Shown here: positions 41,743 to 50,737 of the stretch, in pieces
How positions within the stretch are numbered: the stretch's first letter is position 1
Layout of the letters: each line of letters begins with the position of its first letter
Assembly (NCBI GenBank): GCA_001749745.1
Contig: JWTM01000549.1
Span: forward strand, 1-64,000
Origin: Candidatus Marispirochaeta associata
Lineage (GTDB): Bacteria; Spirochaetota; Spirochaetia; JC444; Marispirochaetaceae
Length of the DNA stretch: 64,000 bases
Direction of reading: 5' to 3'
Notes under the pieces: model-generated
The model's database searches: none
What the model saw: only the letters and a program-made list of their open reading frames with translations
What the model was told of the DNA's origin: nothing
Translations under genes and position numbers: made by a program

Positions 41743-42873
41743 ATGGACGCCGGTTCCTCACGGAGTAGCATAATCCTCATCGATTCAACCCTGCGCGACG
41801 GGGAGCAGGCACCCGGTGTTGCGTTCTCGTCGCAGGAGAAGCTCGAAATCGCCCTCTTGCTTACCGAGGCGGGCATCGATGAGATTGAGTTGGGGCTCTA
41901 TGCCGGAGATGATGAATCAAAACGGACGGTTGAGGCGATGCTCGCGAGGGATCTCCCGGTGCTCGGATTCTGTAGGGCCCGGGATGAGGATCTTGCGCTG
42001 GCTAAAGCCTGCGGACTAGGGCGGATCCATATCTCATTCCCGGTCTCTGACCGTTTTCTCCTTCTCTTTGGATTGGATCAAGAATGGCTCTACTCGAGCA
42101 TTGCCCGTTATGGAAGGGAGTTAGCAGAGGAAGGGGTGACTCTCTCCGCTGGATTTCTCGATGCGGGCAGGGCGGGCGGTGAGCGCTTGGATTCCTGTAC
42201 CTGCCTTGCGGCCGAATCCGGATACCGTCGTGTAAGGGTTGCTGATACTGTCGGGAGGCTGGACCCGTGGCGCACTGCCGATCTCTTTACGGCGCTCCGC
42301 GAATACCCGCTAGAAACCGAATTCCATGGGCACAATGATCTCGGTTTGGCCACCGCGAACGCCTTGGCTGCCGTGCGCTCGGGAGCGAATGCCGTGAGCG
42401 GTACGATCCTCGGAATAGGTGAACGGGCAGGAAACTCTCCTCTGGAAGAGTTTGCTATAGCTGTTCGGATAACGGGTCCATACACTACACGATTAAAGCC
42501 CGAGTATCTCTGGGAACTTTGCCGCACCGTGGCCCGAGTGAGCGGCCGTTCTATTCCCCTCAATAAGCCCGTCGCCGGTGGCGACGTATTCTCCCATGAA
42601 TCGGGGATTCATACCGCGGGAATCGTCAAGGATTCCGACTGTTTCGAAGCCTACCCGCCCGAAATGGTCGGTCGACCGCCGATGGAGACAGTCTTTGGTA
42701 CCGCGAGCGGCCGGCACGGAATCTCTGCCGCTCTGCAGAGTGCCGGAATCCCGGTAGGCGAAGCGGATCTAAGGGGTTTTTTAAATTTTGTCAAAGAGAT
42801 CGCCCGCAATAGAAAAGAATCCTACAACTCAGCTGAACTGGAGAAGCTCTATGCCGAGTATCAGTCCTTCTAA
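41743..42873 (+). CDS. nifV: Homocitrate synthase
   Basis: The 376-residue enzyme condenses acetyl-CoA with 2-oxoglutarate to give homocitrate, the organic ligand of FeMo-cofactor. The DRE-TIM barrel signature is STLRDGEQAPGVAF (about 14-27), metal ligands lie in EFHGHNDLGLATANAL, and the GERAGNSPLEE glycine loop is intact. The C-terminal domain is short, as in NifV. An in-frame TAG at 41734-41736 and the lack of other start codons fix the ATG at 41743, so the leader is almost absent. nifA overlaps its end. Confidence 0.94.
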   Translation: MDAGSSRSSIILIDSTLRDGEQAPGVAFSSQEKLEIALLLTEAGIDEIELGLYAGDDESKRTVEAMLARDLPVLGFCRARDEDLALAKACGLGRIHISFPVSDRFLLLFGLDQEWLYSSIARYGRELAEEGVTLSAGFLDAGRAGGERLDSCTCLAAESGYRRVRVADTVGRLDPWRTADLFTALREYPLETEFHGHNDLGLATANALAAVRSGANAVSGTILGIGERAGNSPLEEFAIAVRITGPYTTRLKPEYLWELCRTVARVSGRSIPLNKPVAGGDVFSHESGIHTAGIVKDSDCFEAYPPEMVGRPPMETVFGTASGRHGISAALQSAGIPVGEADLRGFLNFVKEIARNRKESYNSAELEKLYAEYQSF

Positions 42874-44449
42874 GACCTCTTTTTGCAGGCGCTGTGACGA
42901 CCAATTCCGGGATACCCTGGAAATCATGGAAAAACTTGGATCCCTGGTCGCGGGGGAAGAGAATATTCCCGCCATCCTCGGCCGGGTCCTGGAGACACTG
43001 AGCCGGCAGGAGCGTTTCCTCCGGGGGGGGATTACCATCTTCGATCGTCGTCAGGGGCGGATCTTCACGACCGAATCCTTCGGATTCAGTCCGGAAGAGC
43101 GCCAGCGAGGAAACTACCAACTCGGCGAAGGGGTGACCGGGGAGGTCGTCGAATCGGGGGAGGCGATACTGATCGAGCGAATCTATGAGGATGCCCGATT
43201 TCTCAATCGAACCGAAGCGCGGGCGGCGGAGGGGGAGGAGGAGACCGCCTTTATTTGTGTTCCCGTGAAGATGGGACACGAGGTAATCGGTACCTTGAGT
43301 ATCGACCGTCGCACCGATGTGCACGACGAGCTGAATCGGGATCTGCAGTTTCTGCGGATTGTCGCCTCTATTATCAGCCAGGCGGTCGGGGTCTATCGAG
43401 CCTATGTGGAGGAGCACCAGGAATTGATTGCCGAGAACCTACGGCTGACTGAGGAACTCCAACGAGAACAGCGTCCGGAGAATCTTATCGGCGATTCGAG
43501 CCTTATGCGGGGACTCTATTCCCTTATCCGTCGTATCGCGGCAACCAATGCCACGGTTCTAATTCTGGGGGAGAGCGGGGTCGGTAAAGAGCTCATCTCC
43601 CGGGCGATACATGAAGCCAGCGATCGTCGAAAAGCACCCTTTGTGGCTATCAACTGTGCGGCGCTGCCGGAGAGTGTTATCGAGAGCGAGCTCTTCGGTC
43701 ATGAACGGGGGGCCTTTACCGGAGCCGTCGCGGAGCGCAAGGGTCGATTCGAACTGGCCCACCTGGGAACCATCTTCTTGGATGAGATCGGAGAATTGGG
43801 ATTGAGTGTACAAGCCAAGCTGCTGCGGGTGCTTCAGTCCCGAGAGTTTGAGCGGGTCGGCGGTGTAGAGACCCGGCGCTGCGATGTGCGTATCCTGGCC
43901 GCGACGAATCGTGATCTTGAAGCTGAGGTTCAAGCGGGCCGGTTCCGGGAAGACCTTTTTTACCGCCTCAACATAATCCCCATCGTCGTTCCGCCTTTGA
44001 GGGAGAGAAGGAGCGATATACTACCTTTGGTTAACCATTTCATCGAGACCACGAATCGACGCAACGGGTTGAGGATCCGACGTATCTCGACGCCGGCCAT
44101 CGATATGCTGATGGCCTATCATTGGCCCGGCAATGTGCGGGAGCTGGAGAACTGCATCGAACGGGCCGCCATTCTCTCCGAGGACGGAGTGATCCACGGC
44201 TTTCATCTTCCGCCGACCCTGCAGCTCGCCGTTCCTCATTCGTCTCCTCCAGGGAAGGAGCGCCCGACGGACCTGCAGCGAAGGCTGGACGCGGTGGAAT
44301 ACGAACTCTTGGTCGAGGCGCTGAAGGCCACCCGCGGCAACCTGAGCCAGGCGGCCGAAAGCCTGGGTCTGACGAACAGACAGATCGGCATCCGGATGCG
44401 AAAATACGGTCTCAATTTTAAGGACTACAGGATTAATCCCGAGGAATGA
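42851..44449 (+). CDS. nifA: NifA-like sigma-54-dependent activator
   Basis: The 532-residue activator has a GAF domain (about 20-185), an AAA+ domain (Walker A GESGVGKE, the sigma-54 contact loop ESELFGHERGAFTGA, Walker B GTIFLDEIGEL) and a C-terminal Fis-type HTH (GNLSQAAESLGLTNRQIGIRMRKYGL). The O2-sensing cysteine cluster of rhizobial NifA is missing between AAA+ and HTH, but a C-x2-C (FCRRC) lies at residues 12-15. The ATG at 42851 overlaps nifV by 23 nt. It probably drives the two sigma-54 promoters here. Confidence 0.92.
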   Translation: MPSISPSKTSFCRRCDDQFRDTLEIMEKLGSLVAGEENIPAILGRVLETLSRQERFLRGGITIFDRRQGRIFTTESFGFSPEERQRGNYQLGEGVTGEVVESGEAILIERIYEDARFLNRTEARAAEGEEETAFICVPVKMGHEVIGTLSIDRRTDVHDELNRDLQFLRIVASIISQAVGVYRAYVEEHQELIAENLRLTEELQREQRPENLIGDSSLMRGLYSLIRRIAATNATVLILGESGVGKELISRAIHEASDRRKAPFVAINCAALPESVIESELFGHERGAFTGAVAERKGRFELAHLGTIFLDEIGELGLSVQAKLLRVLQSREFERVGGVETRRCDVRILAATNRDLEAEVQAGRFREDLFYRLNIIPIVVPPLRERRSDILPLVNHFIETTNRRNGLRIRRISTPAIDMLMAYHWPGNVRELENCIERAAILSEDGVIHGFHLPPTLQLAVPHSSPPGKERPTDLQRRLDAVEYELLVEALKATRGNLSQAAESLGLTNRQIGIRMRKYGLNFKDYRINPEE

Positions 44450-44538
44450 TATGCCGGGGGAGCGTCCGCCTCTCACTGATGATCACTTGTTAAGGACTCT
44501 AATATTTTACCTTTATGTATAGAATCACCTCTCTCCCT

Positions 44539-44568
44539 CTCGCTTTTTACTGATAGGTATAAAGCGAG
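44539..44568. promoter_or_regulatory. dyad upstream of the nifH sigma-54 promoter (candidate enhancer)
   Basis: CTCGCTTT (44539-44546), 14 bp, AAAGCGAG (44561-44568): a perfect 8-bp-arm dyad centred 119 bp before the -12 GC, the same distance as the nifV dyad. The rest of the 278-bp gap before nifH is AT-rich with no TGT-N10-ACA. It could also be a weak nifA terminator, but it has no T-run. Confidence 0.45.
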
Positions 44569-44657
44569 GCTCCCTCGTCATATAGAAATTCAGCTGCCTG
44601 AGATCATAAATCTTTATACAACATAGAATAAAAATATTTTCGCTCATGCTGATCTCC

Positions 44658-44674
44658 TTGGCATATCCCTTGCA
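44658..44674 (+). promoter_or_regulatory. sigma-54 promoter of the nifH operon
   Basis: TTGGCATATCCCTTGCA is a near-perfect -24/-12 element (GG 44660-44661, GC 44672-44673). The predicted +1 is about 44685, giving a leader of about 43 nt with a GGGAGGA ribosome site before nifH. Confidence 0.85.
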
Positions 44675-44727
44675 TTAGATAGGTATCCGCTAATGGCGGA
44701 GGAAACATGAATTGCGGGAGGAATCCT

Positions 44728-45552
44728 ATGAGAAAGATTGCTATCTACGGAAAGGGCGGAATCGGTAAATCGACTACCACCCAGAATACCGTTGCCGGTT
44801 TGGCGGAGATGGGAAAGAAGGTGATGGTCGTCGGCTGTGATCCGAAGGCGGACTCTACTCGTCTCCTCTTAGGCGGCCTGGCCCAGAAGACCGTCCTCGA
44901 TACCCTGCGGGAAGAGGGGGAGGATGTGGAGCTCGAAGATATTCTCAAAGACGGATATAGGGCGACCAGTTGCGTGGAGTCGGGAGGTCCTGAACCGGGT
45001 GTCGGCTGCGCCGGCCGGGGCATCATTACCAGTATCAATATGCTCGAGCAGCTCGGTGCCTACGATGACGACAAGGAGCTGGATTACGCCTTCTACGATG
45101 TGCTGGGGGATGTTGTCTGCGGCGGATTCGCAATGCCGATTCGGGACGGGAAGGCCCAGGAGATCTACATCGTCGTCTCTGGCGAGATGATGGCCATGTA
45201 TGCGGCCAACAATATCTGCAAGGGAATTGTGAAATATGCCGACGCCGGCGGCGTGCGCCTCGGCGGTCTGATCTGCAACTCAAGGAAGGTCGATAACGAA
45301 GCGGCCATGATTGAGGAGCTCGCCCGTCAGCTGGGGACGCAAATGATTCATTTCGTTCCCCGGGACAACATGGTGCAGCGGGCGGAGATCAACCGTAAGA
45401 CGGTAATCGATTATGAGCCGACTCACACACAGGCGGACGAGTATCGCGCACTGGCCCAGAAAATCGATGAGAACGAGATGTTCATCGTGCCGAAGCCGCT
45501 CGAGATCGAGGAGTTGGAGAAGCTACTGATCGAGTTCGGGATCGCGAATTAA
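44728..45552 (+). CDS. nifH: Nitrogenase iron protein (dinitrogenase reductase)
   Basis: The 274-residue NifH homodimer hydrolyses ATP to pass electrons to the MoFe protein and is also needed for cofactor assembly. The P-loop is GKGGIGKSTT (8-17). The bridging 4Fe-4S cysteines are C94 and C131, and R97 in GCAGRG is the residue ADP-ribosylated by DraT where that system exists. I start at 44728, not at the upstream 44707, because of the GGGAGGA site and the canonical MRKIAIYGKGG opening. It is first of the sigma-54 operon. Confidence 0.97.
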   Translation: MRKIAIYGKGGIGKSTTTQNTVAGLAEMGKKVMVVGCDPKADSTRLLLGGLAQKTVLDTLREEGEDVELEDILKDGYRATSCVESGGPEPGVGCAGRGIITSINMLEQLGAYDDDKELDYAFYDVLGDVVCGGFAMPIRDGKAQEIYIVVSGEMMAMYAANNICKGIVKYADAGGVRLGGLICNSRKVDNEAAMIEELARQLGTQMIHFVPRDNMVQRAEINRKTVIDYEPTHTQADEYRALAQKIDENEMFIVPKPLEIEELEKLLIEFGIAN

Positions 45553-45567
45553 GAGGAGGAGAATGAG

Positions 45568-45900
45568 ATGGCGCAAATTCTAATCAGATCCATAGTGCGA
45601 CCGGAGAAATCCCAGGAAGTTATCGATGCCCTATTGGAAGCCGGCTATACGGCAGTCACCAAGGTCGGCGTAGCCGGCCGCGGACGCCAACGGGGACTGA
45701 AGGTGGGAGAGATCGTCTACGACGAGCTCCCCAAAGAGATGCTCATGACGGTTATTCCCGAGAAGGAACGGGATCTGGTTCTGCGGACGGTAATGGAGAA
45801 TGCCCGCACCGGGGAGAGCGGAAACTACGGCGACGGCAAGATCTTCGTCTCGCCGGTAGAACAGGTATACACCATTAGCTCCGGTTTCCTGGAAGAGTGA
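45568..45900 (+). CDS. nifI1: PII-like nitrogenase switch-off protein NifI1
   Basis: The 110-residue GlnB-family protein contains the PII C-loop T-G-x-x-G-x-G-K (TGESGNYGDGKIFV) but a T-loop unlike GlnB, without the uridylylated tyrosine context. Its place directly after nifH, before nifI2, is diagnostic. In methanogens the NifI1-NifI2 complex binds the MoFe protein and stops N2 fixation when ammonia is present, relieved by 2-oxoglutarate. AAGAGGAGG precedes the ATG. Confidence 0.93.
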   Translation: MAQILIRSIVRPEKSQEVIDALLEAGYTAVTKVGVAGRGRQRGLKVGEIVYDELPKEMLMTVIPEKERDLVLRTVMENARTGESGNYGDGKIFVSPVEQVYTISSGFLEE

Positions 45901-45910
45901 GGTCGCGGCG

Positions 45911-46297
45911 ATGAAAGGGGAGATGAAAGAGGTGATGGCCGTCATCAGAATGAACATGATGAACAAGACCAAGGAGGCCCTGAGTGGTGCCGGGTTCTCC
46001 TCCTTTACCGCAACCGGCCGGGTGCTGGGACGCGGGAAGGGGCTGGTGGACTACCGCATTATCCGGGGCGCTGAGGAGGGATTTCCGGAGGCCCTGGCCC
46101 AAATGGGGAACGGTCCGCGGATGATCCCCAAGCGGATCCTCACCCTGGTCGTTCCGGAGGAGAAGACCGAGCTGGCGGTAAAGACCATCATCAAGACCAA
46201 CCAAACGGGCAAGCCCGGAGACGGAAAGATCTTCGTTCTGCCGGTTCAGGATTCCCTCAGGGTGAGGACCGGCGAATCGGGCAGCAAGGTGCTATAA
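45911..46297 (+). CDS. nifI2: PII-like nitrogenase switch-off protein NifI2
   Basis: The 128-residue partner of NifI1 has the typical opening V-M-A-V-I-R-M-N-M-M-N-K-T-K-E-A-L and A-T-G-R-V-L-G-R-G-K-G, a longer T-loop region (GAEEGFPEALAQMGNGPRMIPKR), and the C-loop TGKPGDGKIFVLPV. The start is 10 nt after nifI1. The nifH-nifI1-nifI2-nifD order belongs to the anaerobe/methanogen type of nif cluster. Confidence 0.93.
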   Translation: MKGEMKEVMAVIRMNMMNKTKEALSGAGFSSFTATGRVLGRGKGLVDYRIIRGAEEGFPEALAQMGNGPRMIPKRILTLVVPEEKTELAVKTIIKTNQTGKPGDGKIFVLPVQDSLRVRTGESGSKVL

Positions 46298-46299
46298 GA

Positions 46300-46324
46300 G
46301 GCGGGCTGGACGCACAGACCCGCC
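46300..46324 (+). promoter_or_regulatory. stem-loop between nifI2 and nifD
   Basis: GGCGGGCTG (46300-46308) pairs with CAG-a-CCCGCC (46315-46324), a 9-bp stem with one bulge and a 6-nt loop. There is no T-run. It may protect or partly end the nifH-nifI1-nifI2 message, giving extra iron protein over NifDK. Confidence 0.5.
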
Positions 46325-46348
46325 GGAATTCTAAAGGAGCGAACAACT

Positions 46349-47983
46349 ATGTCGGCTCATGAGAAGAGATATGATCATCAGGCCTTTACCGAAGCGGTAA
46401 TCGCCAAATATCCGCCCAAAGTGGCGCGGAAACGAAAGAAAGCGATGGTGGTAAACGATCCGGCCGCCATCCCGGAGGTTCAGGCTAATGTCAGAACCAT
46501 TCCCGGAATCATTACCCAGCGCGGCTGTACCTACGCCGGTTGTAAGGGCGTAGTATTAGGGCCCACCCGGGATATCGTCAATATAACCCACGGCCCGATC
46601 GGTTGCGGATTCTACTCCTGGCTTACCCGACGTAATCAGACCTCCCCGGAGTCGCCGGAGGATCCGAACTACATGACCTACTGCTTCTCCACGGATATGC
46701 AGGATTCCAACATCGTCTTCGGCGGAGAGAAGCTCCTCCGGCAGGCCATTCAGGAGGCCTACGACCTTTTTCATCCCAAAGGGATTGCGATCTTCGCTAC
46801 TTGTCCTGTAGGGCTGATCGGCGATGATATCCACGCCATCGCTAAGGAGATGAAGGAGAAATTCGGCGACTGCAACGTCTTCGCCTTCTCCTGCGAGGGC
46901 TATAAAGGGGTGAGTCAGTCCGCGGGACATCATATTGCCAACAATCAGCTCTTTCGACACCTGGTCGGTAACGACGATACCCCGGCGGAGGGCAATTTCG
47001 TCGTCAACCTGCTGGGGGAGTACAACATCGGCGGCGACGCCTTCGTTCTGGAAGAGCTCCTCGAACGCTGCGGCATCACCCTGAATGCAACCTTCTCGGG
47101 GAACTCAACCATCAGCCAGTTCGAACGGAGCCATATGGCGGATCTGAACATGATCATGTGTCACCGCTCGATCAACTACGTGGCTGAGATGATGGAAGAG
47201 AAGTTCGGGATTCCCTGGATCAAGGTCAACTTCATCGGCGCCGAGTCGACGGCGAAATCCCTGCGGAAGATCGCCGAATACTTCGGGAACGAGGCATTGA
47301 CCCTGCGCATAGAGGAGGTGATCGCCGAGGAGATGGAGGCGATCGAACCGATCCGCGAAGCGGTCAAGCTCCGTAACCAAGGGAAGACGGCCATGCTCTT
47401 TGTCGGCGGTTCCCGGGCCCACCACTATCAGGATCTCTTTCAGGAGATCGGCATGAAAACGGTGGCCGCCGGCTATGAGTTTGCCCACCGGGACGACTAT
47501 GAGGGGCGCCGGGTGCTTCCCAACATCAAGGTGGACGCCGACTCCCGTAACATCGAGGAGCTGAAGGTGGAGCGGGATCCCGAACGCTATCGGCCGCGCA
47601 AGAGCCAAGAGGAGCTGGCCGTGTTGCGCGAGCAGGGCTTCGAATTCAAGGAGTACGAAGGCATGCTGCCCCAGATGGATTCCGACAGCATGATTATCGA
47701 CGACATCAGCCATTACGAGATGGAGAAGGCTATCGAGTACTACAAGCCTGCAGTCTTTTGTGCAGGTATCAAGGAGAAGTATGCGGTACAGAAGATGGGA
47801 GTACCCCTGAAGCAGTTGCACAGCTACGACTACGGCGGTCCCTTCGCCGGTTTTGCCGGGGCGATCAACTTCTTCCGCGAGATCGACCGCATGATTAACA
47901 GCCGCGTCTGGTCCCTTGTAGGCGCGCCCTGGGAGCAGGACCCGAGTCTGCGGGCCGCCTACAACATCCACATGGAGGAATAA
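46349..47983 (+). CDS. nifD: Nitrogenase MoFe protein alpha chain
   Basis: The 544-residue subunit carries the FeMo-cofactor. P-cluster ligands are C60 (RGCTYAG), C86 (GPIGCG) and C152 (ATCPVG). The cofactor is held by C271 (MCHRSINY) and H491 (LHSYDYGGPF), and H194 lies at the N2-reduction site (SAGHHIAN). It is longer than Azotobacter NifD (about 490) because of extra sequence near 370-450, as in clostridial NifD. The ATG has AAAGGAG upstream. Ligand residues favour the molybdenum enzyme, in line with modABC downstream. Confidence 0.96.
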   Translation: MSAHEKRYDHQAFTEAVIAKYPPKVARKRKKAMVVNDPAAIPEVQANVRTIPGIITQRGCTYAGCKGVVLGPTRDIVNITHGPIGCGFYSWLTRRNQTSPESPEDPNYMTYCFSTDMQDSNIVFGGEKLLRQAIQEAYDLFHPKGIAIFATCPVGLIGDDIHAIAKEMKEKFGDCNVFAFSCEGYKGVSQSAGHHIANNQLFRHLVGNDDTPAEGNFVVNLLGEYNIGGDAFVLEELLERCGITLNATFSGNSTISQFERSHMADLNMIMCHRSINYVAEMMEEKFGIPWIKVNFIGAESTAKSLRKIAEYFGNEALTLRIEEVIAEEMEAIEPIREAVKLRNQGKTAMLFVGGSRAHHYQDLFQEIGMKTVAAGYEFAHRDDYEGRRVLPNIKVDADSRNIEELKVERDPERYRPRKSQEELAVLREQGFEFKEYEGMLPQMDSDSMIIDDISHYEMEKAIEYYKPAVFCAGIKEKYAVQKMGVPLKQLHSYDYGGPFAGFAGAINFFREIDRMINSRVWSLVGAPWEQDPSLRAAYNIHMEE

Positions 47984-47987
47984 GAGT

Positions 47988-49364
47988 ATGTTGTTACGTC
48001 ATACCCCGACCGATATCGCCGAACGGAAGGCATTGACCATTAATCCCGCCAAGACCTGCCAGCCTATCGGGGCTATGTATGCGGCCTTAGGCGTGCACGG
48101 ATGCCTGCCCCATAGCCACGGCTCGCAGGGCTGCTGCGCCTATCACCGCTCTACCCTGACCAGGCACTACAAGGAGCCGGTGATGGCGGGAACCAGCTCC
48201 TTCACCGAGGGAGCCTCGGTATTCGGCGGTCAGGCTAATCTGCTGACAGCCCTCAATACTCTCTTCAGCGTCTACGAACCCGACATCGTTGCGGTCCACT
48301 CGACCTGTCTCTCCGAAACTATCGGTGACGATCTGCCCCAGATTATCAGGAAGGCAATCGACGACGGAAAGGTCCCGGAGGAGAAGAAGGTTATCTATGC
48401 CAATACCCCCTCCTACGTCGGCTCCCATGTAACCGGCTTCGCCAATATGGTGGCGGGCATCGTACGGGGATTCGCCGTCGACACGGAGGAGAAGCTGAGC
48501 CAGATCAACGTGATTCCCGGCTGGGTCGAACCGGGGGATATGCGGGAGATAAAGCGCCTGCTGCGGGAGATGCGGGTACCCTCGGTCCTGTTCCCCGATA
48601 CCTCGGATGTGCTGGACGCACCGATGACCGGTCGGCACGTGATGTATCCCAAGGGAGGAACTCCACAGGAGGAACTGATCTCCACCGGAGCGAGTTTTAC
48701 GACCCTGGCCTTGGGGAGATTCGCCTCGGAGACGGGCGCCCAGGAGCTGAAGAAGCAGTGCCGCGTACCCTACGAGGTGCTGGATCTGCCCATTGGTATT
48801 CGGGCTACCGATCGCTTTCTCCTGCGGGTATCGGAGCTGACCGGGCATCAGGTGCCCGAAATCATAAGCGATGAGCGCGGCCGGGCGGTGGATATCGTCA
48901 CCGACATGCAGCAGTACCTCTCCGGGAAGCGGGTAGCCCTCTTCGGCGATCCCGATCAGCTAATCTCCTTGACGGAGTTCCTCTTAGACCTGGATATGAA
49001 ACCGGTCCATATCGTCAGCGGTACAGCCGGGAAGGCCTTCGGCGAGCGGATTGGTGAGATCCTGGGAGAGGCCGATGCCAATGTGCATAACGGTCAGCGG
49101 GCGGATATGTTCATGCTCCAACAGCTGATCAAGAACGAACCGGTCGATTTGATCATCGGCAATACCTACGGAAAGTATATCGCCCGGGATGAGGATATCC
49201 CCTTTGTGCGCATGGGATTCCCGATCCTCGATCGAATTGGACACAGCTATTTTCCAACGGTCGGGTATATGGGGACGATGCGTCTAACCGAGAAGATTCT
49301 TGCGGTTTTGATGGACCGTCAGGACAGGGATGCTCCGGAAGAGAGCTTCGAACTGGTGATGTAG
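47988..49364 (+). CDS. nifK: Nitrogenase MoFe protein beta chain
   Basis: The 458-residue subunit completes the P-cluster with C24 (KTCQPIG), C49/C50 (GSQGCCAYHRS) and C107 (HSTCLSETIGDD). It lacks the roughly 50-residue N-terminal extension of proteobacterial NifK that wraps NifD, as in clostridial forms. It starts 4 nt after nifD, so expression is coupled. Other segments, such as NTPSYVGSHVTGF and FPDTSDVLDAP, are typical. Confidence 0.96.
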   Translation: MLLRHTPTDIAERKALTINPAKTCQPIGAMYAALGVHGCLPHSHGSQGCCAYHRSTLTRHYKEPVMAGTSSFTEGASVFGGQANLLTALNTLFSVYEPDIVAVHSTCLSETIGDDLPQIIRKAIDDGKVPEEKKVIYANTPSYVGSHVTGFANMVAGIVRGFAVDTEEKLSQINVIPGWVEPGDMREIKRLLREMRVPSVLFPDTSDVLDAPMTGRHVMYPKGGTPQEELISTGASFTTLALGRFASETGAQELKKQCRVPYEVLDLPIGIRATDRFLLRVSELTGHQVPEIISDERGRAVDIVTDMQQYLSGKRVALFGDPDQLISLTEFLLDLDMKPVHIVSGTAGKAFGERIGEILGEADANVHNGQRADMFMLQQLIKNEPVDLIIGNTYGKYIARDEDIPFVRMGFPILDRIGHSYFPTVGYMGTMRLTEKILAVLMDRQDRDAPEESFELVM

Positions 49365-49387
49365 GTAACGGTCACGGGGGGAATGAG

Positions 49388-50737
49388 ATGAGCACAGAGA
49401 CAATCCGGGTAGAGAGGGAACGCCAGGTACTCACCGTCGGGAGGGACCGTCATGCCATGCGGTGTGAAAAGCCCTCCACCGCCGGCGCCGTGAGTCAGCG
49501 GGCCTGTGTCTTTTGCGGCTCCCGGGTGGTGCTCTACCCCGTGGCCGATGCACTGCATCTGATCCACGGCCCGGTAGGCTGCGCCGCCTACACCTGGGAT
49601 ATCCGCGGATCGATCAGCTCCGGTCCGGAATTACACCGTCTGAGCTTCTGCACCGACCTGCGGGAACGGGATGTGATCTTCGGCGGGACGGAGAAGTTGG
49701 CCGCTACCCTGAGGGAGCTGATACCTCGCTACAAACCCGCCGCCGCCTTTGTCTACGCTACCTGCATAGTCGGCATAATCGGCGACGACGTGGATGCGGT
49801 CTGTCGGAAGATCGAGCTGGAGTTGGGGATTCCGGTGATACCGGTCCATTCGGAAGGCTTCAAAGGGACCAAGAAGGACGGCTACAAGGCTGCCTGTACC
49901 GCATTGGAGCAAATCGTGGGCAGCGACGAATCCAAACCGCGCCCTGCGGGACCGTCGGTGAATATCCTGGGCGAGTTCAATCTGGCCGGCGAGGCTTGGA
50001 TAATCAAAAGCTACTACGAGCGGATAGGGATCAATATCGTCTCGGTAATGACCGGCGACGGCCGGGTCGGTGATATCGCCCGGGCCCACCAGGCGGATCT
50101 CAACCTGGTTCAATGTTCGGGCTCCCTGACGCCCATGGCCGAGGCCATGCAGCAGAAATACGGTATTCCCTACAAACGGGTCAGCTACTTCGGGCTGGAG
50201 GATACCGCCGCCGCCCTTTACGAAGCGGCCGATTTCTTTGCGGATGCGGAAATTCTGAATAGGACGGGAGAGCTGGTGCGGGAGGAGGTCGAGAAGGCGG
50301 AGATCGAGATCAACACCTTCCGGAACAGGCTGCAAGGACGCAGGGCGGCGATATATGTGGGGGGAGCCTTCAAGGCCTTCTCATTGATCAAGATTCTCCG
50401 GCGTCTTGGAATGGAGGTGGTGCTGGCGGGAAGTCAAACCGGCGGCCCCGAGGATTATCGGAGGCTTGAGTCGATGTCCCCTCCCGGGGCGGTCATCGTC
50501 GACGATTCGAATCCTCTGGAGCTCAGCCGTTTCGTTCTCGAGAAAGAGGCCGATCTTCTGATCGGCGGCGTGAAGGAGCGTCCTATCGCTTACAAACTCG
50601 GCATCGGCTTTTGCGATCATAACCATGAGCGGAAGATCCCTTTAGCGGGATTCGAAGGGGCGGTTAACTTCGCCCGGGAGGTTGCGACCACGGTCAATTC
50701 CCCGGTGTGGCGTTATATCAGGGGGAGGCGTTTATGA
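49388..50737 (+). CDS. nifE: FeMo-cofactor scaffold subunit NifE
   Basis: The 449-residue protein is homologous to NifD and forms with NifN the scaffold on which the NifB product matures to FeMo-co. Cluster-binding cysteines are visible in ACVFCGSR, GPVGCAAY and ATCIVGIIGDD. The NifD cofactor histidine is replaced in the C-terminal region (FCDHNHERKIPLAGFEG). The start is 23 nt after nifK. The stop overlaps nifN (ATGA). Confidence 0.95.
   Translation: MSTETIRVERERQVLTVGRDRHAMRCEKPSTAGAVSQRACVFCGSRVVLYPVADALHLIHGPVGCAAYTWDIRGSISSGPELHRLSFCTDLRERDVIFGGTEKLAATLRELIPRYKPAAAFVYATCIVGIIGDDVDAVCRKIELELGIPVIPVHSEGFKGTKKDGYKAACTALEQIVGSDESKPRPAGPSVNILGEFNLAGEAWIIKSYYERIGINIVSVMTGDGRVGDIARAHQADLNLVQCSGSLTPMAEAMQQKYGIPYKRVSYFGLEDTAAALYEAADFFADAEILNRTGELVREEVEKAEIEINTFRNRLQGRRAAIYVGGAFKAFSLIKILRRLGMEVVLAGSQTGGPEDYRRLESMSPPGAVIVDDSNPLELSRFVLEKEADLLIGGVKERPIAYKLGIGFCDHNHERKIPLAGFEGAVNFAREVATTVNSPVWRYIRGRRL

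Noticed and set aside
44450..44727. classical TGT-N10-ACA NifA enhancer before nifH
   Set aside because: I searched the gap by eye on both strands and found no exact copy. Only the CTCGCTTT dyad is present.
44683..44727. five-codon frame (ATG GCG GAG GAA ACA TGA) in the nifH leader as a leader peptide
   Set aside because: Too short to judge, no ribosome site, and no regulatory codon run.
47105..47971. 288-codon open frame opposite nifD
   Set aside because: Antisense shadow of a gene with all nitrogenase ligands in place.
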